DNA from: Spirochaetia bacterium
GTDB taxonomy: Bacteria > Spirochaetota > Spirochaetia > Sphaerochaetales > Sphaerochaetaceae
Assembly: GCA_900769955.1 (NCBI GenBank)
Contig: CAAGIP010000032.1
Span: 1 to 9,067, forward strand
Direction: 5' to 3'
DNA length: 9,067 bases
The notes under the pieces were generated by a model. It did no database searches. It saw nothing but the letters and a program-made list of their open reading frames with translations, and was not told the DNA's origin. Of this stretch, positions 1 to 8,035 are shown one piece after another (within the stretch, counting starts at the first letter, position 1; each line of letters begins with the position of its first letter). A program made the translations under genes and the position numbers.

Positions 1-2098
1 AAGGAAGAGTAAAGGTCTTTGTATCTGTTGATGTGGTATGACCGACACAGCACATAATACCACTCTTTCCGGCACTGCGCTCCAGAGTGGAGCTCATTGT
101 CAGTCTGATTTCCACTCCTTCCTTTGCATAAGTATCGGAGACAGCGAAAATATACTGAGGAGAAGCATCCGGAGAGAGGGTGGTAATGGCTGACCATGAA
201 GGATAAACACCCAGTTCTCCGGTGCTTGAACCACCACCATAGAAAGGTGCAAACCAGTATTTAGCTCCCCTTGGTACAAATGTCCACCTGAAGCGTGAAC
301 TGGAAGCATCTGTATATCTCAAAATCTGAACACCTTTTTCTGTCCAGGACATGGAATTCCTAACACTGAGGTTAAAGGAAAGTCCTCCTGAAGCCTCCGG
401 TGTATTACCCTTTACACCTACAGTGCCTGTACCTGAAATACCCCATGTGATTTCAGATGTTTTGCTTACATCCATATCCTGAGTTTTCGGGCTATCCATA
501 ATGTACTCGACCTGTTCAGGATTGACTGGTTCAAAAGTAATTGTCGCGGAATGCCCATACCATTCCTGTGTCTTGGCACCGGTCACCAGGCTTCCACCAC
601 CGCCAAAGTAATCGTATGGAGACCAAGCGTTGCCGACACACTGATTCACAACACCAAAATATGTGGGGGAATAGTTGAAAGACGGGCTATCAAGCACATA
701 ATAATAGTGTGTTCCAGGCTTATTTTTATCTTCCGGATACTCATGTATAAACCAGATGGAGAGAGTTCTGTAGTGAACGTCAGTGATATATCCGTCTTCA
801 CCCAGCTCTTTATAATTTTTCAATGCATTTTTCCATCCCCATCTGATATAGTTCCATGTATATTTGATAGGTACTTTCTGATACAGCTTCTGGGAAACAC
901 GTACTGCTGCGGCATAACGTTTCAACAGGTCTTCGCTGGCCCCAAGGTCACGGGAAATATTATCCACATCATTATTAACCTCATTTTTCATGGAGTGGAA
1001 GGATGTGACGATATGTCTTCCCATCAGGGCTACGGCTGAAGATGAAGCTTCCGTAGTATCAAGGTAATCAAAGAAGACACATTTATACTCTGATTTATCT
1101 ACCGTCGGTGCATATTTTCCTACAAACCAAACATACTTATCGCTGGCCATCTTATCGATGGTAATGTAGCTATCTTCTACGGCTATGTCATCAAAGAGTT
1201 TTTTTACATCATCAAGATTACCGCCGTTCATCATGATGAAGGCGCCTTTATCGAAGGCAGCTTTCACTTTCCCAATATTTTCATTTTTATTGAGATCTGA
1301 ATAATCAAGATAGAAAATATCGCCGTATTGAATGTCTCTTTCAGTTGCATCAGGGAAATCGAAGATTCCGCTCTCAGGTTTTCCACTTAGATATTTTATT
1401 CCTACATATTCAGTACTGTCTGCATGATCGTCTTTGACAAGTTCAGTTATATTATTTGACTCACCTTGGATGCCATAAGACAAAGGAGAATCATTAACGA
1501 TTCTATACTCACCATAAGTTTTCTCATATGAAGTGTCTGTGGAATCAAAATGGAATGATGTCTTGCTTTCTCCCACTGCCTTGAATATATCAGAGGAATT
1601 TATCTGCATGTATTCTTCCGACTCATCTTTTCCATAAAAGAGTATTTTTTCTATGAAGAGATTAACACTCTTTGTTTCTCTTATCGTATTTCCATTTGAA
1701 GTTGTGATTGAAACAGTGACATCTGCATTTGCAATATCCGTATTATGTGCTGCATTATTTACTTCGCTCTGCTGACTGTCAATCATATCTGAAGCAGCTA
1801 CATATACATAAACATCTGTTTTATCGCTGGTAAGAGTGACAGACTCATTAATCGTAAATTTCTGATCAGGTATTTCATAAGCTTTTACGAAATCATATGT
1901 CCCGCCATTATCCGTAAGAATTACGGCAAAGAACTGTCCATACTTCTGAATTTTTTTAATCGCTCTGTCAGTTTTTATATCGACAGTGACATTTATCGTT
2001 GAATCAGCAGGAGTATGGTCCTGAGGTGTATCACTCTTACATGAAACAAACGAGAAAACCATCAGTAGTGAGAGTAAAAATAATAATGCTTTTTTCAT
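1..2098 (-). CDS. Putative lipoprotein with a cytolysin/leukocidin-like beta-barrel pore-forming domain (3' end outside window)
   Basis: This frame is open from ATG 2098 to the window edge, giving 699 codons and no stop, so the C-terminus is missing. GGAG (2106-2109) lies 7 bases before the ATG. Residues 1-20 form a lipoprotein signal: MKK, a hydrophobic stretch, then lipobox F-V-S-C with Cys20 as the lipidation site. Residues 30-250 look beta-rich and acidic. Residues 355-432 look mainly helical. Residues 440-699 are beta-rich and aromatic. Residues 552-588 resemble the pre-stem of Vibrio cholerae cytolysin and staphylococcal leukocidins: WGISGTGTVGV, a short turn, then GGLSFNLSVRNSMSW with alternating polar and apolar residues. 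After it come an F-x-W strand (603-605), an aromatic Gly-rich loop (613-623) and ITTLSPDASP (638-647), similar to leukocidin rim segments. Family membership is inferred by eye. Isoleucine ATA codons and low GC contrast with the operon next door. It could instead be an unrelated surface lipoprotein. Confidence 0.6.
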   Translation of the reverse strand, partial: MKKALLFLLSLLMVFSFVSCKSDTPQDHTPADSTINVTVDIKTDRAIKKIQKYGQFFAVILTDNGGTYDFVKAYEIPDQKFTINESVTLTSDKTDVYVYVAASDMIDSQQSEVNNAAHNTDIANADVTVSITTSNGNTIRETKSVNLFIEKILFYGKDESEEYMQINSSDIFKAVGESKTSFHFDSTDTSYEKTYGEYRIVNDSPLSYGIQGESNNITELVKDDHADSTEYVGIKYLSGKPESGIFDFPDATERDIQYGDIFYLDYSDLNKNENIGKVKAAFDKGAFIMMNGGNLDDVKKLFDDIAVEDSYITIDKMASDKYVWFVGKYAPTVDKSEYKCVFFDYLDTTEASSSAVALMGRHIVTSFHSMKNEVNNDVDNISRDLGASEDLLKRYAAAVRVSQKLYQKVPIKYTWNYIRWGWKNALKNYKELGEDGYITDVHYRTLSIWFIHEYPEDKNKPGTHYYYVLDSPSFNYSPTYFGVVNQCVGNAWSPYDYFGGGGSLVTGAKTQEWYGHSATITFEPVNPEQVEYIMDSPKTQDMDVSKTSEITWGISGTGTVGVKGNTPEASGGLSFNLSVRNSMSWTEKGVQILRYTDASSSRFRWTFVPRGAKYWFAPFYGGGSSTGELGVYPSWSAITTLSPDASPQYIFAVSDTYAKEGVEIRLTMSSTLERSAGKSGIMCCVGHTTSTDTKTFTLP

Positions 2099-2207
2099 TC
2101 CGAATCTCCACTTGAAACAGTCAGCAGACTTCAAACAAAGCCTTCGACTCTTTCTTTGCATCACTGATTAATCTGAGCTTTTTTCAATTAATAGCTTATT
2201 ACGTAGT

Positions 2208-2237
2208 AATATACCCTATTTCTCTGAAAATAGTAAA
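2208..2237 (-). promoter_or_regulatory. Probable sigma70-type promoter of the lipoprotein gene
   Basis: Read on the minus strand, a -35-like TTTACT (2232-2237) and a -10-like TATATT (2208-2213) are separated by 18 bases. They match the consensus at 4 and 5 of 6 positions. Transcription would start near 2201 and leave a leader of about 100 bases before ATG 2098. The promoter sits just beyond the lepA terminator, so the lipoprotein gene is probably an independent transcription unit. The surrounding DNA is AT-rich, so chance matches are possible. Confidence 0.5.
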
Positions 2238-2271
2238 CAAGTAATCCTTCCGTGTTTGTTCATCTTTTTTG

Positions 2272-2307
2272 ACAAAAAAAGTGAGCACCGCGTCTGATGC
2301 TCACTTT
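2272..2307 (-). terminator. Rho-independent terminator after lepA
   Basis: A perfect 10-bp inverted repeat has arms at 2298-2307 and 2278-2287 (minus-strand AAAGTGAGCA and TGCTCACTTT) and a 10-base loop. A run of T residues (2274-2280) follows on the minus strand. It begins 7 bases after the lepA stop and separates the housekeeping operon from the lipoprotein gene. On the plus strand the right arm is followed by TTTGTTTT, so it may also work weakly in the other direction, although no plus-strand gene is seen. Confidence 0.92.
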
Positions 2308-2313
2308 GTTTTA

Positions 2314-4125
2314 TCAGTTCTTTTCCTCATTTGTCTTAAGGACTGCAAGGAAAGCCTGCTGAGGTATTTCGACGTTACCTACCATCTTCATCCTCTTCTT
2401 ACCTTCCTTCTGCTTCTCAAGCAGCTTTCGCTTCCTGGAGATATCGCCTCCGTAACACTTCGCCGTTACATCCTTTCTGTAAGCGGAAATCGTCTCTCGG
2501 GAGATGATGTTTCCTCCGATCGCACCCTGGATCGCTATCTTGAACTGCTGACGGGGAATTTCATCCTTGAGTCTCTCGCATACCTGACGTCCCCTTGCCT
2601 GGGCATTGTCCTTGAAGACAAGCTGGGAAAGCGCGTCAACCGGCTCTCCGTTGACGAGAATATCAAGTCTGACGAGATCTGTCTTCTTGTGTCCGATTAC
2701 CTCGTAGTCAAAGGAAGCATAACCGCGGGAAATGCTCTTGAGTCTGTCATAGAAGTCAAACAGAACTTCCGCCAGAGGCATCTCATATACGAGTTCCACC
2801 CTCTTCTCATCGAGGTAGTTCATCGCACTCTGAATGCCCCTCTTCTCAAGGCATAGGCTTATGATCGGGCCCACGAACTGGGTCGGTGTTATGATGTTTG
2901 CCTGAATGTAAGGCTCCTCCGCATAGTCGATCCTCATCACCTCGGGATACTCGAGCGGGTTATCGATATAGAGCGTCTCACCGTTTTTCATGTGAACGAT
3001 GTACCTTACCGAAGGGGAAGTGAATACGATTGAGAGATCGAACTCACGCTCGATCCTTTCCTGAATGACCTCAAGATGGAGCATTCCGAGAAAACCGCAT
3101 CGGAAGCCGAATCCGAGTGCTGCTGAATTATCCTTCTCATAAACAAGCGAAGCATCGTTGAGCTTGAGACGCTCTATTGCTTCCTGAAGTTCCTCATAAT
3201 CATTGCTGTCCACAGGGTAAATGGATGAAAAGACGACAGGCTTTACTTCCTTGAAACCCTCAAGCGGATTCGGAGCCGGATTCTTCACCGATGTGACGGT
3301 ATCACCGACACGGATGTCGCTTATCGTCTTGATACCTGCGATGAAGTAGCCTACATCACCTGCTGAAAGGGATCCCTTTGTAACAAGCTGAAGCTGGAAT
3401 ACACCGCTGTCCTCAACTTTGTAGACAGCATCCGAGTGCATGAACCTGATCTCATCACCGGTTCTTAGAGTACCGGAGAAGATCCTGCAATGCACGACGA
3501 CACCCCTGTACGGGTCGTAGTGACTGTCGAAGATCAGGGCCTTCAGCGGATCCTCATTCTTTCCGTCCGGTGCGGGGATGTAGTTTACGATGGCCTCAAA
3601 GAGGGAATCGACGCCCTCTCCCGTCTTTGCTGAAACATAGCATGTCATGTCGGGATCGAGTCCGAGATCATGGTCGATCTGCTTAAGGCACGACGGGATG
3701 TCAGCACTCGGCAGGTCGATCTTGTTGATCACGGGAATGACCTCAAGATTGTGTTCCATGGCAAGGTAGAGATTTGCAAGTGTCTGGGCTTCAACGCCCT
3801 GGGAAGCATCGATTAACAGCAGGGCACCCTCACACGAGCTGATGGCACGGCTCACCTCGTAGGTGAAGTCTACGTGGCCCGGAGTGTCTACCAGATTGAG
3901 TTCATACTCCTGACCGTCAGCTGCCGTATAGGGAATCGTGACGGCCTGACTCTTGATTGTGATGCCCCTTTCCTTCTCGATATCCATGTTATCAAGAAGC
4001 TGAGTTCCCATGGGTCCCCTAGTGGTTACAAGACGGGCCTTTTCAATGAAGCGGTCGGCAAGCGTGCTCTTACCATGGTCGATGTGGGCTATGATGCAGA
4101 AATTTCGTTTGTGTCCAATATCCAT
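2314..4125 (-). CDS. lepA: Elongation factor 4 (LepA), translational GTPase
   Basis: This is a ribosome-associated GTPase of the EF-G family, implicated in back-translocation, in elongation under stress and in initiation or ribosome assembly. All GTPase motifs are visible: G1 AHIDHGKS (13-20), G2 RGITI (53-57), G3 DTPGH (80-84) with the catalytic His84, G4 NKID (134-137) and G5 SAK (165-167). The C-terminus holds the LepA-specific basic domain (CYGGDISRKRKLLEKQKEGK region). The length of 603 residues is close to the 599 of E. coli. I chose ATG 4125. An in-frame TTG at 4131 would add two residues, but it sits directly against the only purine-rich stretch (CTGGA), which leaves no room for a ribosome binding site. 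From ATG 4125 the protein begins MDIGHKRNF, as LepA proteins usually do. It is the last gene of the operon, 39 bases after ftsH and just before a strong terminator. Confidence 0.97.
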   Translation of the reverse strand: MDIGHKRNFCIIAHIDHGKSTLADRFIEKARLVTTRGPMGTQLLDNMDIEKERGITIKSQAVTIPYTAADGQEYELNLVDTPGHVDFTYEVSRAISSCEGALLLIDASQGVEAQTLANLYLAMEHNLEVIPVINKIDLPSADIPSCLKQIDHDLGLDPDMTCYVSAKTGEGVDSLFEAIVNYIPAPDGKNEDPLKALIFDSHYDPYRGVVVHCRIFSGTLRTGDEIRFMHSDAVYKVEDSGVFQLQLVTKGSLSAGDVGYFIAGIKTISDIRVGDTVTSVKNPAPNPLEGFKEVKPVVFSSIYPVDSNDYEELQEAIERLKLNDASLVYEKDNSAALGFGFRCGFLGMLHLEVIQERIEREFDLSIVFTSPSVRYIVHMKNGETLYIDNPLEYPEVMRIDYAEEPYIQANIITPTQFVGPIISLCLEKRGIQSAMNYLDEKRVELVYEMPLAEVLFDFYDRLKSISRGYASFDYEVIGHKKTDLVRLDILVNGEPVDALSQLVFKDNAQARGRQVCERLKDEIPRQQFKIAIQGAIGGNIISRETISAYRKDVTAKCYGGDISRKRKLLEKQKEGKKRMKMVGNVEIPQQAFLAVLKTNEEKN

Positions 4126-4142
4126 TGTCAATCCAGATTAAG

Positions 4143-4160
4143 CGGTCCCCGCAGGGACCG
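4143..4160 (-). other. Intercistronic hairpin between ftsH and lepA
   Basis: A 7-bp GC-rich inverted repeat (arms 4143-4149 and 4154-4160, CGGTCCC/GGGACCG) encloses a tetraloop. It starts 4 bases after the ftsH stop and ends 17 bases before the lepA ATG. No T-run follows on either strand, so it is not a standard intrinsic terminator. It could stabilise the upstream message, mark a processing site or modulate lepA translation; these roles are inference. Confidence 0.6.
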
Positions 4161-4164
4161 TATG

Positions 4165-6168
4165 TCATACAAGACCGCTGTCGCTTACGAGAGGCTCAAA
4201 ACCGAGGAGCACCCTGATTTCAGCATCATCAAGGGTTTCCTTTTCGCAGAGCTTATCGGTAAGCTTATCAAGCTGGTCACGGTGGGTTGTGAGAATGTCA
4301 CGGCATGTGGTCATGCACTCTGAAAGGATCTTCTGAACTTCCTCATCGATGCGGGTAGCAGTCCTGTCGGAGAAATCCTTCTTCTGTGTTATCTCGCGTC
4401 CGAGGAAGAGAGGCTCGCCCTCGCTTGCAAGGGAGATGAAGCCGAGATCACTCATGCCCCACTCAGTTACCATGCGGTGCGCAAGGTCGGTAGCCTGCTT
4501 GATGTCGTTGCTGGTTCCCGTTGTGGTCTCACCGTAAACGATGTCCTCAGCCACATAACCGCCCATGCATATCACAATGCGGTCCATGAGATAACCTTTC
4601 CTCAGTGTGTACTGATCCTTCTCGGGAAGGGAGATCGTAAGTCCGAGAGCCCTTCCGTGAGGAATGATCGTAACTTTGTGAAGCGGATCGGTGTGCTTCA
4701 GGTAGTAGTGAAGCAGAGTGTGACCTGCCTCATGGTATGCGGTTGCCTTCTTCTCATCAGGTGTCATGAAGCGGCTTTCGCGTGCAACACCGAGGATGAT
4801 CTTATCCCTTGCCTTCTCATAATCAGCCATTGAGACTGTTTCCCTCTTGTCACGGGCTGCAAAGAGTGCGGCTTCATTGACGAGGTTTGCAAGATCGGCA
4901 CCGGAGGAACCGGGAGTTGCCTTGGCGATCCTTTCAAGATCGATATCATCCCCGCTTTTTACCTTCTTTGCATGGATGCGGAGGATATCGAGCCTCTCCT
5001 GAACGTCGGGTAGATCGACGACAACCTGTCTGTCGAAGCGTCCCGGTCTCAGAAGTGCTGGGTCAAGGACGTCGGGGCGGTTTGTCGCCGCGATTACGAT
5101 GACACCGGGATCAGATGAGAAACCATCCATCTCAACGAGAATCTGGTTGAGTGTCTGCTCCCTCTCGTCATGTCCACCGCCAAGTCCGCTACCCCTTGAA
5201 CGGCCGACTGCATCAAGCTCATCGATAAAGAGGATACACGGAGCGTTCTTCCTTCCGGTCTCGAAGAGATCACGGACACGGGCAGCACCCATACCGACGA
5301 ACATCTCAACGAAGTCCGAACCTGAAGTATGGAAGAAGTTGACACCAGCCTCTCCCGCAACGGCACGTGCAAGGAGAGTCTTACCTGTTCCCGGAGGACC
5401 TACAAGCAGCACGCCTTTGGGAATTCTGGCTCCGATCTTCACGAACCTTTCTGGATTCTTCAGGAATTCGACAACCTCCTGAAGCTCATATTTACTTTCC
5501 TTCTGTCCGGCAACATCGGCAAAAGTAACCTTCTTGTCCTTGTCGCCGTACTGGTGTGCATGGCTCTTACCGAGCTGTCCCATCATACGGGTTCCGCCTG
5601 CAGCACCTGTCTGCCTGTACAGGTTGAACATGATGATTGCAAATATGATCCATGGGAAGAGCTGGAGGAAGATGTAGAGGAATGAAACTCCCTGCACGGA
5701 GCCCACTATCTCCACATTGTTCTCTTCCAGAAGGGGAAGAAGTGATGAATCATAGTATGGAATGCGGCATACGGCAGACATTCCGTTAAGAGTCGTGAAG
5801 GTAACCTGGGTTTCATCCCTGATGTCTGCCTTGACGACGCTTCCGCTCTTCACTGCACCAATGAACGTGGAGTATGAAACCTCCTGAGGCTTTGCAGATC
5901 TTGATTCATTGAAGAAGAGGAATGCAAAACTCAGGATGAGCGCGATGAACACAAAGAGCGTCAGCTTATTCTTCATGCCGCCTTTGAATTTACCGTCGTC
6001 TCCTCCGTCCGATCCCCAGTAACGGTACTGGTCATATACATTATCTTTCTTCTTTCTGGTGTCTTTTTCTTTATCTGGTTCCTTACCGGCACCGTTTCCC
6101 GTACCCGGTCCTTCCGGTGCCTTATCCTTAGGCTCTTCGTTAAGTTCCCTGTCTTTGTTTTCGTCCAT
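4165..6168 (-). CDS. ftsH: ATP-dependent zinc metalloprotease FtsH
   Basis: This is a membrane-anchored AAA+ protease that extracts and degrades misfolded membrane proteins and selected cytosolic regulators. It works as a hexamer in the inner membrane. Visible in order: a hydrophilic Lys/Asp/Glu/Gly-rich N-terminal extension (1-65), TM1 (about 68-87), an extracytoplasmic domain (about 90-155) and TM2 (about 161-183). Then come Walker A GPPGTGKT (257-264), the FVG pore loop (290-292), Walker B ILFIDE (312-317) and the second region of homology (TNRPDVLDP to RPGRFDR, 362-380). The protease site is HEAGH (479-483), with Asp555 in TSND as the likely third zinc ligand. At 667 residues it is slightly long because of the extension. 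The start has AAGGA about 6 bases upstream. A second in-frame ATG (Met65, base 5976) with AAAGG before it would give a conventional FtsH N-terminus. It lies 53 bases after tilS, with no convincing promoter in the gap. Confidence 0.98.
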   Translation of the reverse strand: MDENKDRELNEEPKDKAPEGPGTGNGAGKEPDKEKDTRKKKDNVYDQYRYWGSDGGDDGKFKGGMKNKLTLFVFIALILSFAFLFFNESRSAKPQEVSYSTFIGAVKSGSVVKADIRDETQVTFTTLNGMSAVCRIPYYDSSLLPLLEENNVEIVGSVQGVSFLYIFLQLFPWIIFAIIMFNLYRQTGAAGGTRMMGQLGKSHAHQYGDKDKKVTFADVAGQKESKYELQEVVEFLKNPERFVKIGARIPKGVLLVGPPGTGKTLLARAVAGEAGVNFFHTSGSDFVEMFVGMGAARVRDLFETGRKNAPCILFIDELDAVGRSRGSGLGGGHDEREQTLNQILVEMDGFSSDPGVIVIAATNRPDVLDPALLRPGRFDRQVVVDLPDVQERLDILRIHAKKVKSGDDIDLERIAKATPGSSGADLANLVNEAALFAARDKRETVSMADYEKARDKIILGVARESRFMTPDEKKATAYHEAGHTLLHYYLKHTDPLHKVTIIPHGRALGLTISLPEKDQYTLRKGYLMDRIVICMGGYVAEDIVYGETTTGTSNDIKQATDLAHRMVTEWGMSDLGFISLASEGEPLFLGREITQKKDFSDRTATRIDEEVQKILSECMTTCRDILTTHRDQLDKLTDKLCEKETLDDAEIRVLLGFEPLVSDSGLV

Positions 6169-6221
6169 CGTATGTCCTTAAAAACGTAATACTCCAAATA
6201 TAAAGGTATACGGGACAATGT

Positions 6222-7484
6222 TCAAGTTAGCGGGGAGGAAATCACATCGAAGCGGGGCACTGAAAGCCAATCCGATGAAAGCATATCAGCACTGATCCTG
6301 TTCACTCCGCCGACTGAGGAAGCGAAGACGGCAACAGGATATCCCTTAAGTGTCACGACAGGAGCGTAGGGCACTCCCATAGCTGAAAGCAGCTTTGAAA
6401 CCTTAACGCTCCCGCCCTTAGTCCTGAGAGTGTCCCCGCTTTCATCCATTCTTATTATAAGACTTCCGTCTGAAGGAAGACTCAGCGCCGTCACGCTGTC
6501 ACTTCGTATTGCCGTAAAGGGGCCTGAGTGAAAGTCTTCAGTAAACCGGGCGGAGAAATAGTACTTCTGAGGGTATATTCTTACTTCATCACCTGCAACG
6601 GTAACTATATATTCACGCCCCGAAATATCTTTCCCGGTCATTACTGAAGAAATGATGCCATCAAGCTCACCGCGGCTTATCCTCCTGTCAGTATGACATG
6701 AGATAAGAGACAGTAAAGTGATGCTTCTTTTCAGCTCGGATGCAAAAAGCAGCTCGCTTCTGGAAAGTGAAACATAAATGCCTTTCCGGACATGTGAACA
6801 CATACCGAGTGAGGATGTGAAAGCATCGACATTCGATGCGATATTCACAAGGGATTTCTTTACATCGGAGGAGAGATAAGGCATTACAAGATGCCGTACC
6901 CTGTTTCTAAGACAGAACAGCTCTGAGTTTGTGTGGTCATAGCTCCAGATGAGGCCATTTGAACGTGCATAGTCCTCAATTTCCGATTTGGTCAATGAAA
7001 TGATTGGACGAAGGTATTTTCCCCTCACTTTCCTGATACCGGCAAGGGACTGGAACGTCGATCCCGTCAGGAGTCTCATAAAGACACTCTCCGCCTGATC
7101 ATCACGGTTATGTGCAGTTATCACATAACCCTCAAGGGAATCGAAGTAACGGTATCGGAGTTCCCTTGCGGCTGCTTCAACAGTAATGCCCTTTTCCTTT
7201 ACAAGCGCCTCCACTTCCCCATCTGCCAGGCGGTGTACGGTGAAGGGCACATTAAGAGCCATGCAGTTTTTCTCATTCAGCGCCCTTTCCTCGTCAAGTA
7301 TACTTCTTTTTCTCAGTGCATGATCGACATAGACGGCATCAAGGTGTCCCGTAATTACCTTTGTAAGGGCATGCAGCAGGGAAAGGGAATCGGAGCCGCC
7401 TGAAAAGGCAAGATGAAAAACACCATCCGTCCCGATTCCTTCACTGATGAAAAAATTCCTGACAGTCTCTACGAAATCCTTCAC
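6222..7484 (-). CDS. tilS: tRNA(Ile)-lysidine synthase TilS
   Basis: This enzyme converts cytidine 34 of the CAU-anticodon tRNA-Ile to lysidine using ATP and lysine, so that the tRNA reads AUA instead of AUG. It is cytoplasmic and usually essential. The N-type ATP pyrophosphatase P-loop SGGSDS is at 28-33, followed by VYVDHALR (51-58) and HNRDDQAE (125-132), a variant of the usual HHxDDQAE. The family motif with conserved RNRVRH lies near 190-200. The last 70 residues fit the TilS C-terminal tRNA-binding domain (VSKLLSAMGVPYAP near 360-373). The length of 420 is close to the 432 of E. coli. The start is GTG at 7484, inside the pth stop (GTGA, 4-base overlap), with AGGG four bases upstream, which suggests translational coupling. 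The pairing of tilS with ftsH downstream is a widespread arrangement. Confidence 0.95.
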   Translation of the reverse strand: MKDFVETVRNFFISEGIGTDGVFHLAFSGGSDSLSLLHALTKVITGHLDAVYVDHALRKRSILDEERALNEKNCMALNVPFTVHRLADGEVEALVKEKGITVEAAARELRYRYFDSLEGYVITAHNRDDQAESVFMRLLTGSTFQSLAGIRKVRGKYLRPIISLTKSEIEDYARSNGLIWSYDHTNSELFCLRNRVRHLVMPYLSSDVKKSLVNIASNVDAFTSSLGMCSHVRKGIYVSLSRSELLFASELKRSITLLSLISCHTDRRISRGELDGIISSVMTGKDISGREYIVTVAGDEVRIYPQKYYFSARFTEDFHSGPFTAIRSDSVTALSLPSDGSLIIRMDESGDTLRTKGGSVKVSKLLSAMGVPYAPVVTLKGYPVAVFASSVGGVNRISADMLSSDWLSVPRFDVISSPLT

Positions 7485-8035
7485 TCTGCCCTGTAGCTGT
7501 TTGCTTCCTGGATGAGGCGTTCTTCCTTCTCCTCACCCTTCAATAGTCTTATGAGAATATCGGCTGCCTTCTCTTCCGCCTTATCAACGGCGGCCCTGTC
7601 ACTCTCACTGAAAGCGGAAAGCACATGATCGGGAACACTTACCCCCTCAGCGGGGCGTCCCACACCGATATACATCCTGACAAAACCATCCGGCAGGGCA
7701 CCCATCATGCTCTTAAGCCCGTTATGACCTGCAGACGATCCTCCGCTTCTGACTCTTATCCTTCCGGGAGGAAGATCCATCTGGTCTGAGATCACGATAA
7801 CCCTGTCACCTTCATTAACTGTCTTGGGTACGGCCTTTCCTGAATTATTCATATAGGTAAGCGGAAAGACAAGTCTCACATCACCGGCTTCTGCCTTCAT
7901 ATAAGAAGAAAAGCAGCGCCTTTTCAGGGTTACCTGATAGTGCGCTGCCATCCTCCGGAGTGTCTCGACTCCTACGTTGTGTCTTGTCTTTTCGTATTCA
8001 GGTCCGGGATTCCCCAGTCCGAACACAACAGTCAT
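7481..8035 (-). CDS. pth: Peptidyl-tRNA hydrolase
   Basis: This enzyme hydrolyses the ester bond of peptidyl-tRNAs that drop off the ribosome, recycling tRNA. It is a cytoplasmic monomer and essential in most bacteria. The family signature GLGNPGPEYEKTRHN is at the N-terminus, with Asn9 and catalytic His19. Met62-Asn63 (YMN motif), Asp84 (SDQMDLPPG) and Asn105 (GHNGLKS) correspond to E. coli Met67-Asn68, Asp93 and Asn114. At 184 residues it is slightly shorter than the E. coli enzyme (194). The ATG at 8035 shares one base with the rplY stop (TAATG), and no strong Shine-Dalgarno sequence precedes it, so it is probably translated by re-initiation after rplY. It is followed by tilS with a 4-base overlap. 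Confidence 0.97.
   Translation of the reverse strand: MTVVFGLGNPGPEYEKTRHNVGVETLRRMAAHYQVTLKRRCFSSYMKAEAGDVRLVFPLTYMNNSGKAVPKTVNEGDRVIVISDQMDLPPGRIRVRSGGSSAGHNGLKSMMGALPDGFVRMYIGVGRPAEGVSVPDHVLSAFSESDRAAVDKAEEKAADILIRLLKGEEKEERLIQEANSYRAE

Noticed and set aside
478..600. MACPF/perforin signature in the lipoprotein (WYGHS near residues 513-517)
   Set aside because: The Y-G-T-H-F/Y...GG pattern is not completed, and the order of segments fits the cytolysin/leukocidin family better.
551..1039. Plus-strand open frame of 162 codons
   Set aside because: It lies in register with the codons of the minus-strand lipoprotein gene, has no ribosome binding site or recognisable domain, and its product is low in complexity of the kind expected for an antisense shadow.
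2112..2134. Weak hairpin just before the lipoprotein ribosome binding site
   Set aside because: It has only two 4-bp helices separated by a bulge, AT-rich at the base, and no conserved regulatory motif that I recognise.
2269..2856. Plus-strand open frame of 195 codons, with others at 3874-4323, 4477-4833, 5099-5482 and 7960-8451
   Set aside because: These are antisense to lepA, ftsH and rplY, whose families are certain. They are shadows created by the codon pattern of the real genes.
4126..4131. TTG at 4131 as the lepA start
   Set aside because: The only purine-rich stretch touches this codon, whereas ATG 4125 has usable spacing and gives the normal LepA N-terminus.
6169..6221. Possible ftsH promoter in the tilS-ftsH gap (TTGTCC with TATTAC)
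   Set aside because: The spacing is 21 bases and both hexamers match poorly. The gap is short and the genes are likely co-transcribed.
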